Shown piece after piece: positions 50,699 to 59,504 of a stretch of 64,000 bases of DNA; the first letter of the stretch is position 1, and the number at the start of each line of letters is the position of its first letter. The notes under the pieces were generated by a model. That model worked only from the letters and a program-made list of their open reading frames with translations. It made no database searches and was not told the DNA's origin. The position numbers and the translations under genes were made by a program. Origin of the DNA: Marinimicrobium sp050113635 (GTDB taxonomy: Bacteria > Pseudomonadota > Gammaproteobacteria > Pseudomonadales > Cellvibrionaceae); contig NZ_JBNJLT010000007.1 in the NCBI RefSeq assembly GCF_050113635.1, forward strand, positions 62,001 to 126,000, in the 5' to 3' direction.

Positions 50699-53600
50699 AT
50701 GCTGATACTGCGCGGCGCTCCCGCACTTTCCCTCTTTCGCTCTGAAAAACTTCTGTCGGCCCTGCAAAGCCAGGTGCCCGCTGTTACTGGCCTGAGCGCC
50801 GAATACGTGCATTTCGCCGATCTGGCAAGCCCGCTCTCCGGGGAGCAACAGGCCACTCTTGAACAGCTACTCACCTATGGCCCCACACCAGAAACCCGTG
50901 CCAGTCATGAAGGGCGTCTGTTTCTGGTCGTGCCTCGCCCTGGCACCATTTCGCCCTGGGCGTCCAAGGCGACGGATATCGCCCGGAACTGCGGTCTCAC
51001 ACAGGTGTTGCGTATCGAGCGTGGCACCGCGTTTTACATAAACGGTGATATTGGCGAAAAGGATCACCGCGCCATCGCTGAGCAGTTGCACGACCGCATG
51101 GTAGAAACGGTGTTGGATGAGCCGGAGCAGGCCGAACAATTATTTCAAAAGCAGCAGCCGGCGCCGCAAGGCGAGGTGGATTTGCTGAACGGAGGACGCG
51201 AAGCGCTGGTGGCGGCGAATCGCGATCTCGGGCTGGCGTTGGCCGACGATGAAATTGATTACCTGGTGGAAAGCTTCCAGGGGTTGGGGCGCAACCCGGT
51301 AGATGTGGAGCTGATGATGTTTGCCCAGGCAAACTCCGAGCATTGCCGACACAAGATTTTCAACGCCTCCTGGACGCTGGACGGTGAAGATCAGCCGATG
51401 ACGCTGTTCAAAATGATCAAGAACACGTATCAGCAGGGGGGAGAGCAGGTCCTGTCGGCCTACGCGGACAACGCTGCGGTTGTGGAAGGCCCGGAGGCTG
51501 GCCGCTTCTATCCCGATGCGGAAACCCAGACGTACAGCTTTCATCAGGAAGCGATTAACCTGCTGATGAAGGTCGAAACCCACAATCACCCGACAGCCAT
51601 CGCTCCGTTTCCGGGCGCGGGCACGGGGGCCGGTGGAGAAATTCGCGACGAGGGCGCTGTGGGCCGCGGCTCCAAGCCGAAAGTGGGGCTGAGTGGCTTC
51701 ACAGTATCGAACCTGCAGATTCCGGATTTCGAGCAGCCGTGGGAGCAAAGCTACGGTCGCCCGGGCCGGATCGCCAGCCCGCTGGATATCATGCTGGAAG
51801 GGCCGATCGGGGGCGCGGCGTTCAACAATGAATTCGGTCGTCCGAACATTTGCGGCTACTTCCGCACCTTTGAAGACGACTTCGACGGGGAGCGGCGCGG
51901 CTATCACAAGCCGATCATGCTCGCCGGGGGGTACGGCAATATCAAAACCGAGCATGTGGACAAGCCACCGTTCAATGCCGGTGCCAAACTGGTTGTATTA
52001 GGCGGCCCGGCCATGTTGATCGGGCTTGGCGGCGGTGCGGCCTCCTCTATGGATTCCGGAAGCTCCTCGGAAGATCTGGATTTTGCCTCGGTGCAGCGGC
52101 AAAACCCGGAGATCGAACGGCGTTGTCAGGAAGTCATTGACCGCTGCTGGCAAATGGGCACGGACAATCCCATTGCGTTTATTCACGACGTTGGCGCTGG
52201 CGGTCTCTCCAACGCCTTCCCGGAATTGGTGAAGGACGGTGGCTGCGGCGGTCGTTTCGATCTGCGCAAGGTGCCGAACGATGAGCCGGGAATGAGCCCT
52301 CTGGCGATTTGGTGTAACGAATCCCAGGAGCGCTATGTGCTGGCGATTCAGCCCGAAAATCTCGCTCGTTTTGAGGCGATGTGTCAGCGCGAGCGGGCAC
52401 CTTACGCGGTAGTGGGGGAAGCCACCAGCGAGCAGCATTTGTTGGTTAATGACACCCACTTCGATGCCAAGCCGGTCGATCTGCCGATGTCCGTGCTCTT
52501 TGGCAAGCCGCCAAAAATGCACCGCAGTGCGGATCGCTATCAGGCGGCCACACAGGATTTTGCCACCGCCGATCTGGACATCAACGATGCGGCCGAGCGC
52601 GTACTGAAACACCCGGCGGTGGCCAGCAAGAGCTTTCTCATCACGATTGGTGACCGCTCGGTGACCGGCATGGTGGCCCGGGATCAAATGGTCGGCCCCT
52701 GGCAGGTGCCCGTGGCCGATTGTGCCGTCACCACGGTCAGCTATGACAGCTACAAGGGTGAGGCCATGAGCATGGGCGAGCGCACGCCGCTGGCTCTGCT
52801 GGATGCACCGGCATCTGGTCGTCTGGCCATTGCCGAGGCCATCACCAACATCGCGGCCACGCGTATCGATAAACTGTCCGATATCAAGCTCTCCGCCAAC
52901 TGGATGTGCGCGGCGGGTCACCGGGGTGAAGAAGAAAAGCTGTACCGCACGGTGGAAACCGTGGGTATGGAGCTTTGCCCGGCCCTGGGCCTGACCATTC
53001 CCGTGGGTAAAGACTCAATGTCCATGCGCACGGCGTGGCAGGAGGAGGGGCAGGAAAAAGCGGTGACGGCGCCGTTATCGCTGGTGATTTCCGCGTTCTC
53101 CCCGGTGCAGGATGTCCGGCTGACCGTGACGCCTCAGCTGCGTGTGGATCAAGGTGCGAACGATCTGATCCTGTTGGACCTGGGCAATGGTCAGAACCGC
53201 CTGGGCGGCTCGATTCTGGCGCAAGTCTACAATCAGATGGGGGATAAGGTTCCCGATCTGGACAACGCCGAGCAGCTCAAAGGGTTTTTCAATGCGGTTC
53301 AGTCGACGCTGGCCCAGTCGCAGCTGCTGGCTTACCACGACCGCAGTGATGGCGGTTTGTTTGTCACCCTGGCGGAAATGATGTTCGCGGGCCACTGTGG
53401 GGTTGATATTGATCTGTCGGGGCTGGGCGACGATGCACTGGCGACCCTCTTTAGCGAAGAGCCGGGGGCTGTGATTCAGGTTCGCCGGGACGACCGCGAT
53501 GCCGTGCTGGCGCTCTTTGAACAGACTGGTGTGGCGGCGTGTGTGATCGGCGCCACCAACGATGACGATTGGCTGCGTATTCGCCAGGATGACCAGCTGT

Positions 53601-54565
53601 TGTTTGACCAGTCCCGAGCCATCCTGCAGACGCTTTGGGCGGAAACCAGTTACCGGATGCAGGCGCTGCGGGACAACCCCGAATGTGCGCAGCAGGAGTT
53701 CGAACAGTTGCTGACGCAGGATCCGGGTTTGAGTGCCGACCTGAGTTTTGATCCGTCGAACGATGTGGCGGCGCCCTACATACAGACGGGTGTACGGCCT
53801 GCAGTGGCAGTACTGCGCGAGCAGGGTGTGAATGGCCAGGTGGAAATGGCGGCCGCATTTGATCGCGCGGGCTTCCGTGCCGTGGACGTTCATATGAGCG
53901 ATATTTTGTCCGGGCGTCTTTCGTTGGAAGAATTCAAAGGCCTGGTCGCCTGTGGTGGGTTTTCCTACGGTGATGTGCTCGGTGCCGGCGAGGGGTGGGC
54001 GAAAACGGTGCTGTTCAATGCGATGGCGCGCGATCAGTTCGCGGCGTTCTTCGAGCGTACAGACACGTTCAGCCTTGGCGTCTGTAATGGCTGCCAGATG
54101 ATGTCCAACCTGAAATCGCTGATTCCAGGCACTGAACACTGGCCGCATTTTGTGCGCAACCGCTCCGAGCAGTTTGAAGCCCGTGTCAATCTGGTACGTA
54201 TCGAGCAGTCTCCCTCGGTTCTGCTCAGTGGCATGGCCGGTTCGCATTTACCGGTGGCCGTGGCTCATGGGGAAGGCCGCGCTGAATTTTCCGATCAGCA
54301 GCTGTCTGATTGTGATGGCAGCGGGCTGGTGTCGCTGCGTTATTTGGATAATACGCTGCAAGTGGCTGAGCGCTATCCGGCCAACCCGAACGGGTCTCCC
54401 CGAGGAATTACCGGGGTAACGAGCCAGGACGGCCGGGCGACCATTATGATGCCGCACCCGGAACGCGTATTCCGAACTGTTACTAACTCCTGGCACCCGG
54501 AAGAGTGGGGTGAAGATGGCCCCTGGTTGCGGCTGTTCCGCAATGCTCGGGTTTTTGTGGATTAA
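50699..54565 (+). CDS. purL: Phosphoribosylformylglycinamidine synthase (large single-chain type)
   Basis: Fourth step of purine synthesis: FGAR plus glutamine and ATP gives FGAM. It has 1288 residues, the single-chain gammaproteobacterial form. Order: N-terminal PurS-like domain (1-150), linker, two AIRS-like ATP-grasp halves (GDRSVTGMVARDQMVGPWQVP near 660, FGAM motif GSKPKVGLSGFTVSNL near 325), and a C-terminal class I glutamine amidotransferase with nucleophile Cys in LGVCNGCQMMSNL and MMPHPERVF. The ATG 50699 follows directly after a CCGCTGAGGTCCTGAT segment carrying a GAGGT ribosome site. Confidence 0.97.
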   Translation: MLILRGAPALSLFRSEKLLSALQSQVPAVTGLSAEYVHFADLASPLSGEQQATLEQLLTYGPTPETRASHEGRLFLVVPRPGTISPWASKATDIARNCGLTQVLRIERGTAFYINGDIGEKDHRAIAEQLHDRMVETVLDEPEQAEQLFQKQQPAPQGEVDLLNGGREALVAANRDLGLALADDEIDYLVESFQGLGRNPVDVELMMFAQANSEHCRHKIFNASWTLDGEDQPMTLFKMIKNTYQQGGEQVLSAYADNAAVVEGPEAGRFYPDAETQTYSFHQEAINLLMKVETHNHPTAIAPFPGAGTGAGGEIRDEGAVGRGSKPKVGLSGFTVSNLQIPDFEQPWEQSYGRPGRIASPLDIMLEGPIGGAAFNNEFGRPNICGYFRTFEDDFDGERRGYHKPIMLAGGYGNIKTEHVDKPPFNAGAKLVVLGGPAMLIGLGGGAASSMDSGSSSEDLDFASVQRQNPEIERRCQEVIDRCWQMGTDNPIAFIHDVGAGGLSNAFPELVKDGGCGGRFDLRKVPNDEPGMSPLAIWCNESQERYVLAIQPENLARFEAMCQRERAPYAVVGEATSEQHLLVNDTHFDAKPVDLPMSVLFGKPPKMHRSADRYQAATQDFATADLDINDAAERVLKHPAVASKSFLITIGDRSVTGMVARDQMVGPWQVPVADCAVTTVSYDSYKGEAMSMGERTPLALLDAPASGRLAIAEAITNIAATRIDKLSDIKLSANWMCAAGHRGEEEKLYRTVETVGMELCPALGLTIPVGKDSMSMRTAWQEEGQEKAVTAPLSLVISAFSPVQDVRLTVTPQLRVDQGANDLILLDLGNGQNRLGGSILAQVYNQMGDKVPDLDNAEQLKGFFNAVQSTLAQSQLLAYHDRSDGGLFVTLAEMMFAGHCGVDIDLSGLGDDALATLFSEEPGAVIQVRRDDRDAVLALFEQTGVAACVIGATNDDDWLRIRQDDQLLFDQSRAILQTLWAETSYRMQALRDNPECAQQEFEQLLTQDPGLSADLSFDPSNDVAAPYIQTGVRPAVAVLREQGVNGQVEMAAAFDRAGFRAVDVHMSDILSGRLSLEEFKGLVACGGFSYGDVLGAGEGWAKTVLFNAMARDQFAAFFERTDTFSLGVCNGCQMMSNLKSLIPGTEHWPHFVRNRSEQFEARVNLVRIEQSPSVLLSGMAGSHLPVAVAHGEGRAEFSDQQLSDCDGSGLVSLRYLDNTLQVAERYPANPNGSPRGITGVTSQDGRATIMMPHPERVFRTVTNSWHPEEWGEDGPWLRLFRNARVFVD

Positions 54566-54589
54566 GGAATGCCTTAGCGGAGGTGCATC

Positions 54590-55285
54590 ATGTCGAGAGT
54601 GGGGCGAAACGCACGGCACAACGGAAGCGTTCTGATCGCGTTATGCCTGATTGTAAGCATGCTGGGCTGTCAGAGCACTCCCTCATCAAGGCAGAGTGAG
54701 GATAGCGCGTCGCGAGAAACCTCGGGTTCTCGTAATGCCTCCGATCCCCTGAGTGATAGCGCCTGGTTGTCCGATCCCTCTCTGGATGGTGTGTTTGTCG
54801 TGCCCGGCACGGATTTCAGCGGTTACCTGGGTTTGCTGATACCCGCTATCGACCTGAGCCAGTGGCGTCCCGTTGGCCAGGAGCTGCCGCTGCGGGCGCT
54901 GAACCGCAATGATCGCGAGTTTATTCAAACCACCTACTCGCAAACGCTGGTGCACAGCCTGGTCATGGAAGGGGAGTACAGTCTGGCCATGGATCCTGGG
55001 CCAGAGGTGCTGGAAGTGCGGGCCAATTTGCGGCAGGGGATTCAGGCCGCCGATGGGCAACGCGATCCGCTGCGCCCGAGAGGCACGGTGATGATGCTGT
55101 TGACGCTGGATCTTCACGACTCCCAAACGGGGGAGCTGGTGGCGACCATGAGTCGTCGGCAGCCCATTGACCGATCGATGAATGAACGCAACAGTCCGTT
55201 AACGTCCATGCAGATTCAGCGGGCGTTTATCGAGTGGATGTCCTGGTTTCGCACTGAACTGGACGCGCTTCGCGCAGGTAGTTAA
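54590..55285 (+). CDS. DUF3313-like lipoprotein
   Basis: A 231-residue protein with a lipoprotein signal ending SMLGC (about residue 27), a Ser-rich linker (to 65) and a folded domain. The region FVVPGTDFSGYLGLLIPAIDLSQW and VRANLRQGIQAADGQR resembles DUF3313 lipoproteins, a moderate match. GGAGGT precedes the ATG. It is 24 bases after purL and could be cotranscribed; no functional link is evident. Confidence 0.7.
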   Translation: MSRVGRNARHNGSVLIALCLIVSMLGCQSTPSSRQSEDSASRETSGSRNASDPLSDSAWLSDPSLDGVFVVPGTDFSGYLGLLIPAIDLSQWRPVGQELPLRALNRNDREFIQTTYSQTLVHSLVMEGEYSLAMDPGPEVLEVRANLRQGIQAADGQRDPLRPRGTVMMLLTLDLHDSQTGELVATMSRRQPIDRSMNERNSPLTSMQIQRAFIEWMSWFRTELDALRAGS

Positions 55286-55306
55286 GCGCTGGTAAAAAGG
55301 GAGGTG

Positions 55307-55345
55307 GCTCACTTCCAGAGCGCTTGAAAACGGCCGGAAGTGAGC
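55307..55345. terminator. Hairpin between convergent lipoprotein and Usp genes
   Basis: GCTCACTTCC (55307-55316) and GGAAGTGAGC (55336-55345) form a perfect ten-base inverted repeat with a 19-base loop, located between the stops of two convergent genes. No T run follows, so it may be a bidirectional Rho-independent-like or 3'-stabilising structure. Confidence 0.5.
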
Positions 55346-55365
55346 GTCACTCGTGCGGTGAAGTG

Positions 55366-56190
55366 TTACTCGTGGTTGATCACCATCACGTCGTCATCCA
55401 GAGCAGCGATAAGCCGTTCGGCGGTGTTTCCGCGGCGGGAGGTGGTCATGCCATTCTGTCCCAGTGTACCCATCACCACCAGGTCGGCATTGATGTCTTC
55501 AGCCACCTCGGCAACGACTTCGGAGGTGTAGCCATTGCGAACATGGATATGTTCCTGGTCAATGCCGGTTTCACGCACCAGCCGCCCGCGATCCGGGTAA
55601 TTCATCGAATCCAGGTACGCATTCACCACATGCAGGTCCGCGCTGTACAGGTGCGCATAGTGACGAGCCTGCTCGAGAATGATTTTGTTCAGTTCACGCT
55701 GAACCTCGCGCTGTGCCTGGAAGTTAACCGCCGCAAGAATGACTTTCCGCTCTTCTTTCGCGCCGGGGCGAATCAAAACGACCGGGCAGTGGGCGCCTTT
55801 TAACAGTTCCCATTTGGACTCGGTGAATGAGAAGCGGGTGTAATTCACTTTGGCGTGCACCGGCAGGTAAATGAGGTCGGCACTGAAGCGTTTCGCGGCC
55901 TTCATGATGGACAGTTGCCACTCACTGGACCAGGACACTTCGATCAAATACTCGATGCCGGCATCTTCCAGTGGCTTTTTGATCGTGGCGTCGAACCAAC
56001 GCTGATCGCGAAACAGCTTGTCGTTACTGGCGCGGGTGTCTACTGCGTCGCCATCTACGGCTACGTAGACATAAACGAAGGGTTTGACATCCAGCAGCTT
56101 GCCCGTTTTGGTGACGCGCTCCAGCGCGATATGCTGCTCATCGTTGGGGTCGACAACGACAAAAATCTTTTGCTGGTGAGGGGTCGTCAT
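55366..56190 (-). CDS. Universal stress protein with tandem Usp domains (UspE-like)
   Basis: 274 residues with two Usp domains (about 5-135 and 140-274). The first begins KIFVVVDPNDEQHIALERV and the second VILAAVNFQAQREVQREL, close to UspE. ATP-binding GxxG motifs appear only in the second half as VMGTLGQNGMTTSRRGNTAE. Not a close duplicate of the Usp protein at 33895-34656; the two differ in length and sequence. No Fnr box was identified in the 60 bases upstream. Confidence 0.9.
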   Translation of the reverse strand: MTTPHQQKIFVVVDPNDEQHIALERVTKTGKLLDVKPFVYVYVAVDGDAVDTRASNDKLFRDQRWFDATIKKPLEDAGIEYLIEVSWSSEWQLSIMKAAKRFSADLIYLPVHAKVNYTRFSFTESKWELLKGAHCPVVLIRPGAKEERKVILAAVNFQAQREVQRELNKIILEQARHYAHLYSADLHVVNAYLDSMNYPDRGRLVRETGIDQEHIHVRNGYTSEVVAEVAEDINADLVVMGTLGQNGMTTSRRGNTAERLIAALDDDVMVINHE

Positions 56191-56449
56191 AGTGGCTCCT
56201 GCTAAATTCCTGATTCGAAACCGAGTTTATTAAAGTTAAGCCTTAAGCATAGCAACCGGCAAACATTTTTTACAGCGGAAATTTAGCGGCCCCGGTTTCG
56301 TGGCGTTGGCTTAAGGGCGTCGGTTTAAAGGTGTTGGCAAAGGCAGGGCTTGCGGTGCTATCGGATTTCAGGGCGGGTTTACCTGCCGCATGGAAGGAGT
56401 ACACTGGAGCGCGTACGGGAGCCATCCCGCTTTTTGGCAGGAGACCATA

Positions 56450-56614
56450 ATGGCGAATGATCAATCATGGCAACGACGTTCAGACGAGTGGGTAAAAGCG
56501 AGTCATGAGTCGCGCAAGCGCAAAGAGGCCGGAATGACACGCTCAGGTAAGGTGGGTGCGGATAAAACGGTCGGGAATCCCACGCGCGCCACACCGGACT
56601 CGGAAAACCGCTAA
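56450..56614 (+). CDS. Small basic hydrophilic protein, 54 residues
   Basis: Very polar and Lys/Arg/Ser rich with no membrane segment (MANDQSWQRRSDEWVKAS at the start, then RKRKEAGMTRSGKV). GCAGGAG lies five to eight bases before ATG 56450. Its stop overlaps the rnt stop by four bases on the opposite strand. I do not recognise a family; it looks intrinsically disordered. A real gene is likely, but the evidence is only the ribosome site and composition. Confidence 0.5.
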   Translation: MANDQSWQRRSDEWVKASHESRKRKEAGMTRSGKVGADKTVGNPTRATPDSENR

Positions 56615-57288
56615 ACGTCCTGCTCGTTAACAGGTAGCCCGGGAATGGGCGGAGTCCAGCCGCCGAGCTGTTTCCACTGGTTGACGATGTAGCAAAACAG
56701 ATCAGCGGTTTTGCCCGCGTCGTAGCTGGCACTGTGGGCTTCGCTGTTGCTGAACTCGATACCGGCTACCCGGCAAGCCTTGGCAAGCACCGTGTGACCG
56801 CAGGCCAGTCCGGCCAGTGTGGCGGTATCGAAACAGGAGAAGGGGTGAAAAGGGTTGCGCCGAAATTGACACCGGGCGACAGCCGCATTCACAAAGCCCA
56901 GGTCAAAGTGGGCGTTGTGCGCCACCATGACCGCCCGGGTACAGCCGTGATCACGCACGGCCTTGCGAATAGCCTTCATAAGCTCTGGAATCACCATGGA
57001 CTCCGGTTCGGCCAGTCGATCCGGGCTTTCCGGATCAATGCCTGTGAAATCCAGAGCGGCCTGCTCAATATTGGCTCCCTCAAACGGTTCGACGTGAAAA
57101 TCAAAGGTTTCATCGGGCCGCAGGGTGCCATCCGGGTCCATCGTCAGGGTCACAGCCGCTACCTCCAGCAGCGCGTCGGTGGCGGCGTTGAACCCCCCGG
57201 TTTCCACATCGATCACGACCGGCAGGTAGCCGCGAAAACGGCTGGCCATGGGGGAGTTGGGGTCCTTGGCGGCTTCCGGCTGGTTCAC
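56611..57288 (-). CDS. rnt: Ribonuclease T
   Basis: Trims 3' ends of tRNA and other stable RNAs; a DEDD exonuclease. 225 residues. Exo I motif VIDVETGGFNAATDALLEVA (Asp, Glu), Exo II MVAHNAHFDLGFVNAA (Asp), Exo III SASYDAGKTADLF (His/Asp). Start overlaps the pyrC stop by four bases, so the pair is cotranscribed, as in Pseudomonas. Confidence 0.95.
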   Translation of the reverse strand: MNQPEAAKDPNSPMASRFRGYLPVVIDVETGGFNAATDALLEVAAVTLTMDPDGTLRPDETFDFHVEPFEGANIEQAALDFTGIDPESPDRLAEPESMVIPELMKAIRKAVRDHGCTRAVMVAHNAHFDLGFVNAAVARCQFRRNPFHPFSCFDTATLAGLACGHTVLAKACRVAGIEFSNSEAHSASYDAGKTADLFCYIVNQWKQLGGWTPPIPGLPVNEQDV

Positions 57289-58334
57289 GCGCTGCCTCCC
57301 GTGGGTTTGAGTTTCCAGCGCAATGTCTCGCCTGCTCGCAGCGGCACCAGGGCGTCTTCGCCGAGCGTGAGCGTGTCCGGCATGGTCCAGTCCTCACGCA
57401 CCAGGCAAACTTTCTCTTGATTGCGAGGCAGTTGATAGAAGTCCGGTCCGTAGTGGCTGGCGAAGGCTTCCAGTTTGTCGAGTGCCCCCGCCTGTTCAAA
57501 TGCCTCGGCGTAGAGTTCCAGGGCGGCACATGCCGTATAACATCCGGCACAGCCGCAGCATGCCTCTTTGCGGTGGCGGGCGTGTGGTGCGGAGTCGGTG
57601 CCCAGGAAAAACTTGGGGCTGCCGCTGGTGGCGGCTTTGATCAGCGCTTCCTGATGGCGGTTGCGCTTGAGGATAGGCAGGCAATAGTAATGCGGCCGAA
57701 TGCCGCCCGCCAGCATATGATTGCGGTTAAACAGCAGGTGGTGTGCCGTAATGGTGGCGGCTACGCGCGCTCCGGCGGACTGGACAAAGTCGACCGAGTC
57801 CGAGGTGGTGATGTGCTCCAATACGGTGTAGAGGCCCGGAAAGTCGGCCACAATATGTCGAAAAGTCCGGTCAAGAAAGGTTTTTTCCCGATCAAAAATA
57901 TCGATTTCCGCGTCGGTCACCTCTCCGTGAACCAGAAAACGCAACCCCTCGCGCTCCATGGCTTCCAAAGCGGGGTATACCCGGCGGACATCGGTAACGC
58001 CCGAGGCGGAATTGGTGGTGGCTCCAGCCGGGTAGAGTTTGCACGCTACCACGCCGGCGGCTTTGGCTGCCTGGATTTGCTCCGGTGTGGTCTGGTCGGT
58101 CAGGTAGAGCACCATCAGCGGCTCAAACTGACTTCCCGCCGGGCGTGCGGCCAGAATACGGTCCCGATAGGCGGTTGCCATGTCGGCGGTGGTGACCGGC
58201 GGTACCAGATTGGGCATTACGATGGCGCGGTGGAACTGCTCGGCGGCATCGCCCACGGTGCGCGGCAAGGCATCGTCGTCTCGCAGGTGGATGTGCCAGT
58301 CATCGGGGCGGTCTAGAATCAGCTGTTCGGTCAT
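57285..58334 (-). CDS. pyrC: Dihydroorotase (PyrC, class II)
   Basis: Closes the ring of carbamoyl aspartate to dihydroorotate in pyrimidine synthesis. 349 residues. Zinc-site motif DDWHIHLRDD at the N-terminus, carboxylated lysine in AAGVVACKLYPAGATTN, histidines in FLVHGEVTD and LEHITTSDSVDFV, and the catalytic aspartate in FLGTDSAPHARHRKE. The N-terminal MTEQLILDRPDDWHIHLRD is typical of this class. Divergent from motY. Confidence 0.96.
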   Translation of the reverse strand: MTEQLILDRPDDWHIHLRDDDALPRTVGDAAEQFHRAIVMPNLVPPVTTADMATAYRDRILAARPAGSQFEPLMVLYLTDQTTPEQIQAAKAAGVVACKLYPAGATTNSASGVTDVRRVYPALEAMEREGLRFLVHGEVTDAEIDIFDREKTFLDRTFRHIVADFPGLYTVLEHITTSDSVDFVQSAGARVAATITAHHLLFNRNHMLAGGIRPHYYCLPILKRNRHQEALIKAATSGSPKFFLGTDSAPHARHRKEACCGCAGCYTACAALELYAEAFEQAGALDKLEAFASHYGPDFYQLPRNQEKVCLVREDWTMPDTLTLGEDALVPLRAGETLRWKLKPTGGSA

Positions 58335-58466
58335 TGGGGTCCGTCGGTCGGGATTCGGTCAGAGAGCGGGCATGCTACCAAAATTGCCGCTAAAGCGCAG
58401 CCGGACCAAGCCGATAACCGAGTATGGCTTTTTGTAACGGTGTGTAACACGGTGGCAGATGGGGTT

Positions 58467-59378
58467 ATGAGATCAGTGTCAGGGCAATCGTTCCGGCGGT
58501 GGGTCGTGCGGTGGGCGGCGCTTTTAGCGTGTGGCCTGATGCCGCTCACGCCAGTGTGGGCGGAGACCTTTCGCAACCAGTTTTCCGGGGCCGCGTGGCA
58601 CCCGGAGACGTCCGTGTTTGAGTGTCGTCTGGTTCAGCCTATTGCTCAGTTTGGCGCGGCGATATTTACCCGGCGGGCCGGGGAGGAGCAGCGGTTTGTG
58701 CTGCACTCAAACAATCGCGTGCTCGCCGCCGGCGAGGCCGGCATCCGTGCAGAGAATCCGGAGTGGCGCGAAATGGTTGACCCGCAGGCACTGGGTGTCG
58801 TGTCGGCCTCGGGTGACGATGCGCTGGCGATGGACTGGCAAGGGTCGCAAAAACTGGCTTCCGCACTGCGTGAAGGGCGGCGCCTGGTGTTTTCCCATCG
58901 CGCCTGGGCCGAAACGGATCGGCCCGTCAACGTCATGGTCGAGCCGGTGGGTTTTCGCGATGGGTTTACCACCTTTACGGATTGTCTGAGTGACTTGTTG
59001 CCGGTCAATTTTGATCAGGTTGAGCGCACGGCGCTGTATTTTCCCGCAGGCTTCAATGATATTCCCGAGACCGAAGTCGATAAATTGAATCGCATCGCGG
59101 AGTATGCCAAGGCCGATGAAAAAGTGGTGCGTTTATACGTGGATGGCCACACCGATGGCACGGGTCTGCGTGCGGAGAATCTCGAGTTGTCCCAGGAGCG
59201 CGCCGAACTGATCACGCAGTACCTGACTGATCGGGGGATTCCACAGGACCGCATTATCACTCGCTGGCACGGGGAGCGTTACCCCGTAGGCTCTAATCGC
59301 ACCGAGGAAGGACGGACGGAAAACCGTCGTGTGACGGTGCGTCTGGAGCGCAGTGACGATCGTCTGAGCGCCCGCTGA
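58467..59378 (+). CDS. motY: Sodium-type flagellar T-ring protein MotY (OmpA-like)
   Basis: Anchors stator units to the T ring of polar flagella in Vibrio and supports swimming motility in Pseudomonas. About 303 residues from ATG 58467 (GTG 58440 would add nine). Signal peptide ending near TPVWA, N-terminal MotY domain with two cysteines (FECRLV and TDCLSDLL), then a C-terminal OmpA/peptidoglycan-binding domain with VDGHTDGTGLRAENLELSQERA and RWHGERYPVGSNRTEEGRTENRR. It is adjacent to pyrC-rnt, the same arrangement as in Pseudomonas. It is the only flagellar gene here. Confidence 0.92.
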   Translation: MRSVSGQSFRRWVVRWAALLACGLMPLTPVWAETFRNQFSGAAWHPETSVFECRLVQPIAQFGAAIFTRRAGEEQRFVLHSNNRVLAAGEAGIRAENPEWREMVDPQALGVVSASGDDALAMDWQGSQKLASALREGRRLVFSHRAWAETDRPVNVMVEPVGFRDGFTTFTDCLSDLLPVNFDQVERTALYFPAGFNDIPETEVDKLNRIAEYAKADEKVVRLYVDGHTDGTGLRAENLELSQERAELITQYLTDRGIPQDRIITRWHGERYPVGSNRTEEGRTENRRVTVRLERSDDRLSAR

Positions 59379-59504
59379 GTCCCAAGCCTGTAAAACCTCT
59401 TGTCAATGTCATCACCGAGCAGGGAATTTATCGTGCCAGTGCGGGTCCAAATCGGCCCTGACAGACGTTCGTTTGCATTAGCAGTATAGCAAGAGGATTT
59501 TCCC

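Noticed and set aside
53075..54247. 390-codon minus-strand frame inside purL
   Set aside because: Antisense shadow with an implausible residue mix; purL is intact on the plus strand.
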